This document shows positions 23,202 to 32,617 of a stretch of DNA of 64,000 nucleotides, piece after piece. A program made the translations under genes and the position numbers. The notes below the pieces were generated by a model. It ran no database searches. It saw only the letters and a list, made by a program, of their open reading frames with translations, and was not told the DNA's origin. Source of the stretch: SCRA01 sp035533275 (GTDB lineage: Bacteria > Vulcanimicrobiota > Vulcanimicrobiia > Vulcanimicrobiales > SCRA01); the NCBI GenBank assembly GCA_035533275.1, contig DATLUD010000077.1, positions 168,579 through 232,578 of the forward strand, written 5' to 3'. How positions within the stretch are numbered: position 1 is the first letter of the stretch; the number at the start of each line of letters is the position of its first letter.

Positions 23202-25774
23202 TCCTCTCGCACCGCCTCGGCCGTCGCGATCCGGGCGGCCACGTTGGCCGGCACCACCGCCGCGGCGAGCGCCGCCGCCACGACGGCCGCCGCGAGCTGG
23301 GCGAACGAGGCCCACGGCACGCGCAGCTCGATCAGCCAGCCGAATGTCTGCGCGTTGATCACGTAAATCAGCAGCAATCCCAGCGCCATGCCCAGCACCA
23401 CGCCCGCCACCGCCGCCCCAACGCCCAACAACCCCGCCTCCACCAGCACCATCGTCCGCACCTCCGCGCGCCGCAGGCCGAGGTAGCGCAACAGGCCGAT
23501 CTCGCGACGCCGCTCCAGCACCAGCGCGGCGAGCGCGGTCGTCACGCCCAGCATCGCGATGGCGATGGAGATGACGTAGAGCGCCGACGTGATCGCGAAG
23601 GTGCGATCGAAGATCCGCAGCACCTGCGCCCGGAGTTGGCGGTTGGACTGGATCGCCAGCCGCGCCGGCGCCGCCGCGTGCTCGATCCGCGCACGCAGCG
23701 CGTCGAGATCGACGCCTGGACGCGCATAAACGGCGATCGAGTTGATCGCGCCGTCGTGCCACCAACGCCGATACGTCCCGATGTCCATCACGACGAAGCC
23801 TGCGTCGCTGGAGTAATCGTTGTAGACGGCCACGACGCGGAACGAGCGCTCTCCCGAGGGCGTGGCCAAGGCGATCTCCTCTCCCGGGCGTACGCCGAAG
23901 CGCACCACGAAGGGACGGCTTGCCACCACGGCGTCGTGGCCCACCAGCTCCCGCTGGAGCGCCGCGAGGTCGACGCGTCCCAAGAACTCCATCTTCGAGC
24001 GGGTCGCGAGGCTCGAGAAGTTGGTCGCACCGAGGTTCGTGATGCGCCCGCGAAAGTGGATCTCCGTGCCGCGGAAGACGTCGACGGCGGCGACCCCGGG
24101 CACGCGCGTCACGAGCGCGGGAAGCCGGGAGCCGGCGACGGCGTCGAAGCCGGCGTCGGTGGGTCCCGCGGGCGTGATGAAGAGATCGGCTTTGAGCGTC
24201 TGGTAGGTCCACGCGGCGACGGTGCTCCGGAACGACGAGACCAGCGTTCCGATGGCCACGCTCATGCCGAAGGCCACGGCCAGCGCCGCGAGCGCCACGC
24301 CGTTGCGCCGCAGCGAGACGCCAACGTTGCGGGCGCCCAGCGCAGCCGCGGGAAAGCGCCCGAGCAGAGCCCCTCCGATGCGGGCCAGGCCGCCCAGCCC
24401 CAGCGGCGCCACCAGCGAGACGCCGAAGACGAAGAGCAGTCCCGCCGCGAAGCCCGCCACGGGGACCCCGCCGATCGCGGGGAGGCGCGTCAGCGCCGCC
24501 CCGGCCGCCAACGCCGCGGCTCCGGCCCCGGCATAGGCTCGCAAGCGTCTGGAGGAGCGCCGCTCGAAGGCTCCGGCACGCATCGTCGTGGCGGGTGCCG
24601 TGCTCGCCGCCTCCAGCGCGGGGGGAATCGTGGAGAGCGTCGCCGCCGCCACGCCGATCGCGAACACCGCAGCGAAGACGTGCCAGTCATAGAACACGCG
24701 GTCGCCTCGCTCGAAGACGTAGAGCGAGCTCACCGTCTGCGTCACCGCCGCCACCGTGTAGCGCGCCAAGAGCGCCCCGAAGAGCAAGCCGCACGCCGCG
24801 CCGAGGAGTCCCACCACGAAGCCCTCGCCGACGAAGGTGACGAAGATCGAGCGCCGCGAGACCCCCAGCGCCCGCAACACGCCGATCTCGCCGCGCCGCT
24901 GGACCACCGCGATGGCCACCGCGTTGTAAATCAAGTACGTTCCGACCAGCAGAGCGACGTAGGCCAGCGCCGTCAGATTGAGGCGGAACGATTGCAGGAG
25001 CGACGAGATCTCGCCGGTTCGGCCCCGCGGCGTCGTCACGCGCGCGTTGGGCGGCAGCACTTTGCGCAGTTCCGCGCTCACGCGCGGCAGGGCCGACGCC
25101 GGGTCGACCACGCAGTCGATGCGGTCGAGGCGGCCCACTTTGCCGAAGATCTGCTGCGCGGTGGAGATGTCCGCGAAGACGACGCTCGCGTCCACTCCCA
25201 CCAGCGCCGGGCGGATGGCCGCCACGATCAGCGCTTGCCGGCGCACGCCGATGCCGACGGTCCAGCGCGAGCCGGGGCGCAAGTGGTAGCGCTGCGCGAT
25301 CTCCCGGGAAACGACGACGCCGTCGTGGCCGATCAGCGTCGCCAGCTCCGGGGCCTCGCGCGCGGTGCCCGATTCCTCCCGCTCCTGTGCGGCGCCCGAG
25401 CCCGGGTACGGACGCAAGACGTCCACGCCGATCACCGGCAGCGGCTCCCCCGAGCGCGGATCGCCCGGGTTCTCGCCGGCCGCGATCGTCCCCGTCACCG
25501 TCGGCTGCGCATAGGTGACGCCGGGCGTGCTCTGGACGGTCAGGAGGGCGCGCTCGTCGAACGGCGCGCCGTCGGCTACGACCTGCAGGTTGACGCGACT
25601 GCTCACCACGTTGACGCTGCGTTGGAACGAGCGTATGGCGGTGGCGTTGGCCAACTGCACGGCCACCGCAACCCCGACCCCGAGGGCCACCGCCACCACC
25701 GTGAGCAGCGTGCGCCACGGGTGCTCGCGCACGTAGCCCAGCACGAGCGCCCGCAGCAGCCACGCCGCGGTCAC
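23198..25774 (-). CDS. FtsX/LolC-type ABC transporter permease (fused AttF-AttG)
   Basis: 858 aa. One N-terminal helix, a large extracytoplasmic domain, three clustered helices (FtsX domain, about residues 270-400), a further pair of helices and a second extracytoplasmic domain, then a last FtsX domain ending in YVINAQTFGWLIELR. This ten-helix duplicated layout is that of AttF/AttG or YbbP-like permeases joined in one chain. Such transporters extract lipids or lipoproteins or perform mechanotransmission rather than import. GTG at 25774 overlaps the ATPase stop by 4 nt. Confidence 0.88.
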   Translation of the reverse strand: MTAAWLLRALVLGYVREHPWRTLLTVVAVALGVGVAVAVQLANATAIRSFQRSVNVVSSRVNLQVVADGAPFDERALLTVQSTPGVTYAQPTVTGTIAAGENPGDPRSGEPLPVIGVDVLRPYPGSGAAQEREESGTAREAPELATLIGHDGVVVSREIAQRYHLRPGSRWTVGIGVRRQALIVAAIRPALVGVDASVVFADISTAQQIFGKVGRLDRIDCVVDPASALPRVSAELRKVLPPNARVTTPRGRTGEISSLLQSFRLNLTALAYVALLVGTYLIYNAVAIAVVQRRGEIGVLRALGVSRRSIFVTFVGEGFVVGLLGAACGLLFGALLARYTVAAVTQTVSSLYVFERGDRVFYDWHVFAAVFAIGVAAATLSTIPPALEAASTAPATTMRAGAFERRSSRRLRAYAGAGAAALAAGAALTRLPAIGGVPVAGFAAGLLFVFGVSLVAPLGLGGLARIGGALLGRFPAAALGARNVGVSLRRNGVALAALAVAFGMSVAIGTLVSSFRSTVAAWTYQTLKADLFITPAGPTDAGFDAVAGSRLPALVTRVPGVAAVDVFRGTEIHFRGRITNLGATNFSSLATRSKMEFLGRVDLAALQRELVGHDAVVASRPFVVRFGVRPGEEIALATPSGERSFRVVAVYNDYSSDAGFVVMDIGTYRRWWHDGAINSIAVYARPGVDLDALRARIEHAAAPARLAIQSNRQLRAQVLRIFDRTFAITSALYVISIAIAMLGVTTALAALVLERRREIGLLRYLGLRRAEVRTMVLVEAGLLGVGAAVAGVVLGMALGLLLIYVINAQTFGWLIELRVPWASFAQLAAAVVAAALAAAVVPANVAARIATAEAVREE

Positions 25775-26472
25775 GCCACGATCCGCCCGTCGCGCATGTG
25801 GACCACGCGGTCGGCGATCTTCGCCGCTTCGGCGCTGTGCGTCACCATGAGGATGGTCTGCCCCTCGTCGGCGATCTCCCGCAGCAGCTCGAGTACGGCC
25901 GCGCCGCTGCGGGAGTCGAGGTTTCCCGTCGGCTCGTCGGCGAGCACGATCGCCGGGCGGTGGGCCACGGCGCGCGCCACCGCTGCGCGCTGCAGCTGTC
26001 CGCCGGAGACCTGCGAGGGATACTTGCGCGCCTGCGCCGCCACGCCCACGCGCTCGAGGAGCTCGCGCACGCGGCGCTCTCGCTCGCGCGCCGGCGCACC
26101 CACCAGGACGAGGGGCAAGCCGACGTTCTCCTCGAGCGTCATCGTGGGGAGAAAGTTGAAGAACTGAAAGACGGTACCGACGCGCTCGCGCCGCAACGTC
26201 GTCAGCCGCTCGTCGTCGAGCTGCGAGGTGGACTCCCCAGCAACCAACACCTCACCGCGCGTGGGCAGGTCGACGCAGCCGATCAGGTTGAGGAGCGTGG
26301 ATTTCCCGGACCCGCTGTCTCCCACCAGTGCGACGAGCTCCCTCGCGCTCACGACCAGATCGACGCCCCGCAACGCCTCGACGCGCTCGTCGCCCGCGCC
26401 GTAGATCTTCCACACGCCTCGAGCGGCGATGGGGTGCTCGAACGACTCCACGACCGTCCTTTCTCCCGGCAT
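25771..26472 (-). CDS. ABC transporter ATPase (LolD/MacB-type)
   Basis: 233 aa. Walker A GDSGSGKST, Q-loop VFQFFNFLP, signature VSGGQLQR, Walker B IVLADEPTGNLD and the H-loop VTHS are intact, and the Q-loop context is that of the LolD/MacB/FtsE group that partners FtsX-like permeases. It energises the permease encoded 4 nt overlapping downstream. On the mRNA the start codon lies in the loop of a CCCGGC/GCCGGG hairpin (26466-26482), which may hinder initiation; later GTG codons are alternatives. Confidence 0.93.
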   Translation of the reverse strand: MPGERTVVESFEHPIAARGVWKIYGAGDERVEALRGVDLVVSARELVALVGDSGSGKSTLLNLIGCVDLPTRGEVLVAGESTSQLDDERLTTLRRERVGTVFQFFNFLPTMTLEENVGLPLVLVGAPARERERRVRELLERVGVAAQARKYPSQVSGGQLQRAAVARAVAHRPAIVLADEPTGNLDSRSGAAVLELLREIADEGQTILMVTHSAEAAKIADRVVHMRDGRIVA

Positions 26473-26480
26473 CGCGCCGG

Positions 26481-26515
26481 GAAAACGCCGAGGCGACCCC
26501 TTGCGGAGCCGCCTC
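26481..26515 (-). terminator. Possible terminator between ferredoxin and ABC operon
   Basis: On the minus strand GAGGCG (26510-26515) pairs with CGCCTC (26490-26495), with further inner G/C pairs, and the hairpin is followed by GGCGTTTTCC. It would separate the ferredoxin gene from the ABC operon downstream. The T-run is only four bases. Confidence 0.45.
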
Positions 26516-26539
26516 GCAGCCGGCGCCGGTCGGGCGGCG

Positions 26540-26782
26540 TTACTTCTTGAAGTAGTCGGCGTTCGTCTGCATATACGACTGCCACTTGTCGGGCACGTCG
26601 GTATCCGCGTAGATGGCTTCGACGGGGCAGGCCGAGACGCAGGCGCCGCAATCGATGCAGACCTCGGGATCGATGTAGAGCTGCTCGTCGGTATCGGTGC
26701 CGTGAATGCAGTCGACGGGACACACGTCCACGCACGACCGGTCCTTCACGCCGATGCACGGTTCGCAAATCACATAAGCCAT
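26540..26782 (-). CDS. fdxA: 7Fe ferredoxin (FdxA-like)
   Basis: 80 aa, acidic. Two cluster motifs: the first half has Cys in CEPCIGVKDRSCVDVCPVDC and the second the complete 4Fe-4S motif CIDCGACVSACPVEAI. Spacing and the tail DVPDKWQSYMQTNADYF match 7Fe [3Fe-4S][4Fe-4S] ferredoxins of the FdxA type. It carries electrons in the cytoplasm. ATG at 26782 behind GAAAGG. It is divergent from marC and separated from the ABC operon by a possible terminator, so it is probably monocistronic. Confidence 0.95.
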   Translation of the reverse strand: MAYVICEPCIGVKDRSCVDVCPVDCIHGTDTDEQLYIDPEVCIDCGACVSACPVEAIYADTDVPDKWQSYMQTNADYFKK

Positions 26783-26929
26783 CAGTCGGACTAACCTTTC
26801 TTGACTCTCCGCAGCGACCAGTCGAAGCGACCTCTCTAGGCCCCGCATTCTCGCGCCCCGCGGCGGGGTCCTTGCCCAGCCGCCTCGTCAACAGGTCGCC
26901 CGCCTCGCCGCACATAATGGCACCCCGAG
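26783..26929. promoter_or_regulatory. Divergent promoter region, ferredoxin / marC
   Basis: 147 bp between divergent genes. The stretch gactaacctttcttgactctccgcagcgacc near the ferredoxin start includes TTGACT on the plus strand (26805-26810), but a matching -10 is not convincing. No other structure seen. Confidence 0.35.
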
Positions 26930-27580
26930 ATGGCGTCCCTCCCGCAGTTCGCCGCGGCGGCCGTGGCAACGATCTTCACGATGGTCGACCCCTTCGGCCT
27001 CGTGCCGATGTATCTGGCCGCCGTGGCGGGGACGCCGCCCGCGGTGCGCCGCAAGGTCCCCCGCAAAGCCGCCGTGATCTCGGGCATCGTGGTCCTGCTC
27101 GCGGGCGTGGTTGGACGCGAGGTGCTCCGCCTGTTGGGAGTCACCCTCCCCGCCTTCTCGATCGCGGGCGGGGCGTTGCTCTTCCTCGTAGCCCTGGACA
27201 TGGTGTTCGGCCGCACCACGGGGGTGCGCGACGGCGCCGAGGAGCGCAGCGAGGCGGCGACCGCCTCCGACCCGAGCGTCTTTCCCGTCGCCTTCCCCAT
27301 GATCGCGGGCCCGGGAACCATCCTCACCGTGATCTTGCTGGTGGACCTGGCCAAGGGCGATCCGCTCAAGCTCGCGATCGTGGTCGGCGCTCTCGCGCTG
27401 GCCATCGGCGCGAGCTACCTCGCGATGCGCTTCTCGGATCGGCTGATGCGCCTTGCGGGCCAGACGGGGATGCACGTGCTCACGCGCCTGCTGGGGGTCG
27501 TGCTGGCTGCGCTCGCCATCCAATTCGTCCTCAACGGCATCACCGGCTACCTCCACCCCAGCGAGCTCTTGGTTCCGTGA
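26930..27580 (+). CDS. marC: MarC-family integral membrane protein
   Basis: 216 aa with six hydrophobic helices. The family motif after helix 1 (TMVDPFGLVPMYLA) and its repeat in the second half (FPMIAGPGTILTVILL) are both present, as is the charged loop between the halves. MarC/YhcE/UPF0056 proteins are conserved inner-membrane proteins of unproven function, once thought linked to antibiotic resistance. The ATG at 26930 precedes the first helix; no strong Shine-Dalgarno. The next gene follows 41 bp later. Confidence 0.9.
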   Translation: MASLPQFAAAAVATIFTMVDPFGLVPMYLAAVAGTPPAVRRKVPRKAAVISGIVVLLAGVVGREVLRLLGVTLPAFSIAGGALLFLVALDMVFGRTTGVRDGAEERSEAATASDPSVFPVAFPMIAGPGTILTVILLVDLAKGDPLKLAIVVGALALAIGASYLAMRFSDRLMRLAGQTGMHVLTRLLGVVLAALAIQFVLNGITGYLHPSELLVP

Positions 27581-27621
27581 CGCGCCGCAACGCGGCGCGC
27601 GCTCCATCCGTTTGGAGGTGT

Positions 27622-28380
27622 ATGAACGCTCGCACGTTGGGGAGTCTCAGCCTCGTGCTCCTGGCCATCCTCCCCGTGGCCGCCTCCGCGCAAGTCGCCG
27701 GGCCGGCATCGAGCACGCCGAGCATCATCGTGAGCGGCAGCGCGAGCGTCTCGCGCGAGCCCGACGTCGCGCGCGTCACGATCTCGATCGAGACGAACGC
27801 CGACCGCGCGGCAGATGCCACGCAAGAGAACGCGCGCCTGGCCGGCCGTGTGCGTGCCGCGATCGAGTCGCTGGGCATCCCGGCCAAGTCGATCTCCACG
27901 GAGTTCTACAACCTGCGCTACCAGCCGCGGCCGGAGCCCACCGGGACGCCGCAGCTGCGCCGCCCCGTGGGAGCGCCGATGAACGATGCCATCCGCTACG
28001 GCTTCGTGGTGACCCACGGCTTGACCGTCACCGCCAAGCCGAACCGCGTCGGCACCGTGATCGACGCGGCGATCAAGGCCGGAGCCACCTCCGTGGGCGG
28101 CGTCTCGTACGACGTCTCCGACCGCCACGCCGCGTATCTCGAGGCGCTGCGCCGCGCGGTGGCGGACGCGGCGTCGCAGGCGCGCGCGGTGGCCGCCGCC
28201 TCCGGCGTGCATCTGGGGCGGATCCTCTACGTCTACGCGGGAGGCGAGCGCACCATCGCACCGCCGGTTCCGTTCGCGATCCGCAGCGAGGCCGCCGCGG
28301 GTCCGATCCCCACGGAGATCGCTCCCGGTGCGATCCGCATCTACGCCAGCGTCAACGTGACCTACGCGCTGGCGCCGTAA
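27622..28380 (+). CDS. Secreted SIMPL-domain (DUF541) protein
   Basis: 252 aa. Signal peptide (MNARTLGSLSLVLLAILPVAASA) then a SIMPL/DUF541 domain: SIIVSGSASVSREPDVARVTISIET at the start, alternating strands, the helix DAASQARAVAAASGVHLGRI and a final strand IYASVNVTYALA. Relatives (BP26, YggE) form ring-like oligomers in the periplasm and are linked to stress tolerance. ATG at 27622 follows GGAGG closely (3 nt). Separated by 37 bp from the Clp gene, with which it may be co-expressed. Confidence 0.88.
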   Translation: MNARTLGSLSLVLLAILPVAASAQVAGPASSTPSIIVSGSASVSREPDVARVTISIETNADRAADATQENARLAGRVRAAIESLGIPAKSISTEFYNLRYQPRPEPTGTPQLRRPVGAPMNDAIRYGFVVTHGLTVTAKPNRVGTVIDAAIKAGATSVGGVSYDVSDRHAAYLEALRRAVADAASQARAVAAASGVHLGRILYVYAGGERTIAPPVPFAIRSEAAAGPIPTEIAPGAIRIYASVNVTYALAP

Positions 28381-28417
28381 GGGGAGTACTCCGCCGGGGC
28401 AAGGCGAAGGAGGCAGG

Positions 28418-30376
28418 GTGAACCCGACTCTCTGCCAACTCTGCGCACGGCGTGCGGCCTCCGTTTCGGACATCGCTTTTCAGAGCGGCCGGATCGTGCG
28501 CCGAGAGCTCTGCGCGGAGTGCGCCCTCGGACGCCCTCGCTCGGGTGCTCCGCTGGCAGGGGCGGCGCTGCTCTCCGTGGGCCTGGCCATCGGCGCGGCC
28601 GTCATCGCCGACCGCTTGCTGCGGCGCGATCAGCGAACCGACGCCGCCGGCGCCTCGCCGCTGCAGGCGCCGTTGGAATGGGCCAAGCGACTGCGCGCGG
28701 GAACGCCCACGCTCTCTGCCTTCTCGCGTGACCTTACGGCGCTGGCTGCGCAAGGGCGTCTCGATCCCGTGGTGGGACGCGAGCGCGAGGTCGATCGGGT
28801 CATCAACGTGCTGGCGCGGCGCGCCAAGAACAATCCGGTGCTGATCGGCGAGCCGGGCGTGGGGAAGACGGCGGTCGTGGAAGGACTGGCCGCGCGCATC
28901 GTGGCCGGCGACGTGCCTCCCGCCTTGCGCGGCAAGCGGGTCCTGGCACTGGCCGTCGGCTCCCTGGTCGCGGGGACGAAGTACCGCGGCGAGTTCGAAG
29001 GCCGCGTCAAGCGGATCCTCGACGAAATCCGCGGCGCTTCACGCGACGTCGTCCTCTTCATCGACGAGCTCCACACCCTCGTCGGCGCGGGCAGCGCGGA
29101 GGGGGCGCTGGACCTAGCCTCGATGATCAAGCCGGAGCTGGCCCGCGGCGAGCTGCAGTGCATCGGCGCGACGACGCTCAACGAGTACCGCCGGTACGTG
29201 GAGACGGACGCCGCGCTCGAGCGGCGCTTTCAGCCCGTCTTCGTGGACGAGCCCGACGTCGACGGGACCGTCGCCATCCTGCGTGGCCTGCGGGAGCGCT
29301 ACGCCCAGCACCACGGGGTGACGATCGGCGACGACGCGCTGCTGGCCGCGGCCGCTCTTTCCGCACGTTACGTCCCCGAGCGCCGCCTTCCGGACAAAGC
29401 GATCGATCTCGTGGACGAGGCCGCCGCCGGAGTCGCGCTGCGCGGCGGGAAATGCGTCACGCCGGAGCACGTCGCCGCGGTCGTCTCGCAGTGGACGGGG
29501 GTGCCGCAGGATCATCTCGACGAGGGCGAGGCGGCGCGCCTGCTCTCCCTCGAGGAGACGCTCGCGCGGCGCGTGATCGGGCAAGAGCCCGCGGTGGCCG
29601 CCATCGCCGACGCCGTGCGCCGCGCGCGGGCGGGCCTGAAGGACCCGCGCCGTCCGCTGAGCCTGCTCTTCGCCGGACCGACCGGCGTGGGCAAGACCGA
29701 GCTCGCGCGGGCGCTGGCGAACTTCCTCTTCGGCTCCGACGAGGCCATGGTCCGCCTCGACATGTCGGAGTACATGGAGCCCCACGCCGCCTCGCGCCTC
29801 TTGGGAGCGCCGCCGGGCTACGTCGGGCACGAGGAGGCCGGCCTGCTGACGGAGCCGGTGCGCCGGCGTCCGTACAGCGTGGTGCTCTTCGACGAGATCG
29901 AGAAGGCCCACCCCGACGTGGCGGGGATCCTCCTCCAACTGTTGGACGAAGGGCGCGTGACCGACGCGCACGGGCGCACCGTGGACTTCCGCCACACGCT
30001 GGTCGTCCTCACCACGCATGCGCACGTCGACCAGCTCTCGCTGGCTCTCGATGACGAGATGCTCGGGCGGCTCGACGAGATCGTGCGCTTCGGAGACCTG
30101 GACCTCGAGCAATTGAGACGCATCGTCGACCTCCACCTCGGCGAGGTTGCCGCGCGCCTGCGAGAGCGCGGCGTCGAGCTGAGCGTCGACGACGAGGCGC
30201 GCACCGCCATCGCGCGCGCGGCGCAAGGCGACGGCCCCGGCGCGCGGATGGTCCACCGCACCGTCGCGCGCCTCGTGGCCAATCCGCTCTCCGCAGCCCT
30301 CTTGCGGGGAGCCTTTCCCAAGGGCAGCACGGCCCACGTGCGCGCCGACCTCTCGCTGGGCGGCGCCGCCCCGTAG
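28418..30376 (+). CDS. Membrane-anchored ClpE-like AAA+ ATPase
   Basis: 652 aa, GTG start behind GAAGGAGG. An N-terminal zinc-finger like that of ClpE/McsA (Cys6, Cys9, Cys32, Cys35) is followed by one transmembrane helix (about 45-66), then two AAA+ modules: Walker A at 144-151 and 420-427, Walker B near 211-217 and 488-494, pore loops KYRGEFEG and GAPPGYVG, arginine finger near R551. Two parts of normal ClpC/E are missing: the coiled-coil middle domain within D1, and the stretch after sensor 1 of D2 that carries the ClpP-binding loop. It is therefore probably a ClpP-independent unfoldase at the membrane. Confidence 0.85.
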   Translation: MNPTLCQLCARRAASVSDIAFQSGRIVRRELCAECALGRPRSGAPLAGAALLSVGLAIGAAVIADRLLRRDQRTDAAGASPLQAPLEWAKRLRAGTPTLSAFSRDLTALAAQGRLDPVVGREREVDRVINVLARRAKNNPVLIGEPGVGKTAVVEGLAARIVAGDVPPALRGKRVLALAVGSLVAGTKYRGEFEGRVKRILDEIRGASRDVVLFIDELHTLVGAGSAEGALDLASMIKPELARGELQCIGATTLNEYRRYVETDAALERRFQPVFVDEPDVDGTVAILRGLRERYAQHHGVTIGDDALLAAAALSARYVPERRLPDKAIDLVDEAAAGVALRGGKCVTPEHVAAVVSQWTGVPQDHLDEGEAARLLSLEETLARRVIGQEPAVAAIADAVRRARAGLKDPRRPLSLLFAGPTGVGKTELARALANFLFGSDEAMVRLDMSEYMEPHAASRLLGAPPGYVGHEEAGLLTEPVRRRPYSVVLFDEIEKAHPDVAGILLQLLDEGRVTDAHGRTVDFRHTLVVLTTHAHVDQLSLALDDEMLGRLDEIVRFGDLDLEQLRRIVDLHLGEVAARLRERGVELSVDDEARTAIARAAQGDGPGARMVHRTVARLVANPLSAALLRGAFPKGSTAHVRADLSLGGAAP

Positions 30377-30392
30377 GCGCGCGTCCCGCGCG

Positions 30393-30905
30393 CTATCGTT
30401 CGCGGGCGATGCTCTCCAAACGGCTCTTGATCTGCGCGGCGTCCATCTCGCCGAGCCTGTAATAGGCCACGCGTCCCCGGCGATCGATGAAGACGTGCAC
30501 GGGCAGCGCGTAGACGCCGTAGGCTGCGCCCACCGCCCCGTCGGTGTCGAGCGCGATCCGGTACGGCAACTGGTACTTCAGGGCGAACCCGAGCGCTTGC
30601 TTTGCCCCTTCCAGCTCGTCGATCCCGATCACGACCACGCCCTTCGGCGCGAACGCCCTCGCGAGCTTCGCCAGGCTCGGCGCCTCGGCGTTGCACGGCG
30701 GGCACCACGCGGCGAAGTAGTTCAAGTAGACGGGATGGCCCCTGAACGCGGCGAGGCTCACCTTGCCGCGGCCGTTGGCCAACGGCAGCGAGAACGCCGG
30801 CGCAGGCGCATCCTTGCGCGGCGGCGGCGCGGCGAACGCCATACTGGGCAGGAGGGCCGCGACGGCAAGCGCGGCGGCGAGGAACAGGGGACGTTGGTGC
30901 TTCAT
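30393..30905 (-). CDS. TlpA/ResA-like secreted thioredoxin-fold protein
   Basis: 170 aa. Signal peptide MKHQRPLFLAAALAVAALLP..AFA then a thioredoxin fold: PAFSLPLANGRGKVSL, YLNYFAAWCPPCNAEAPSL with the WCPPC redox pair, GVYALPVHVFID with the cis-proline. Only distantly like the protein at 98. Likely keeps periplasmic cysteines reduced. It lies 24 bp downstream of pntB and may be the last gene of that transcript; it converges on the Clp gene (16 bp gap). Confidence 0.88.
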   Translation of the reverse strand: MKHQRPLFLAAALAVAALLPSMAFAAPPPRKDAPAPAFSLPLANGRGKVSLAAFRGHPVYLNYFAAWCPPCNAEAPSLAKLARAFAPKGVVVIGIDELEGAKQALGFALKYQLPYRIALDTDGAVGAAYGVYALPVHVFIDRRGRVAYYRLGEMDAAQIKSRLESIARER

Positions 30906-30929
30906 GCGCCCTGCTTCGCCGCCGGGTAC

Positions 30930-32326
<1,397 letters not shown>

Positions 32327-32330
<4 letters not shown>

Positions 32331-32617
32331 GCTTGCGGCTTCTTCTTGAACATCTCGAGCATGCGATCGGTGACCAGGAACCCGCCGACCACGTTGACGG
32401 TAGCCAGCGTCACGGCCAGGATCGCCAGCGCGTGCTCCAGGCCTCCCTGGGCGACGCCCGCCACCAGCAGCGCGCCCACGAGCACGATGCCGTGAATCGC
32501 GTTGGTACCCGACATCAGGGGCGTGTGCAGCAGCGTCGGCACCTTCGAGATGACCTCGAAGCCGACGAAGACCGCGAGAACGAAGACCGTGAGCTCCGAG
32601 AGCAGATGTCCGCTCAT
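32327..32617 (-). CDS. pntAB: NAD(P) transhydrogenase subunit alpha, membrane part
   Basis: 96 aa with three membrane helices, the separate domain II piece of the alpha chain (PntAB/PntA2), with LTVFVLAVFVGFEVISKVP, LHTPLMSGTNAIHG and the tail GFLVTDRMLEMFKKK. ATG at 32617 is chosen because of GGAGGAAAAGGG ahead of it; the longer upstream frame is pntAA out of frame. Overlaps pntAA by 4 nt and pntB by 4 nt. The split alpha chain is the three-subunit form known from Rhodospirillum and several other phyla. Confidence 0.95.

Noticed and set aside
23636..26167. 843-codon plus-strand open frame
   Set aside because: Antisense to the FtsX permease and ABC ATPase; no recognisable domain, extreme Arg/His/Asp content.
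29114..30337. 407-codon minus-strand open frame
   Set aside because: Antisense to the ClpE-like gene, whose motifs are all on the plus strand.
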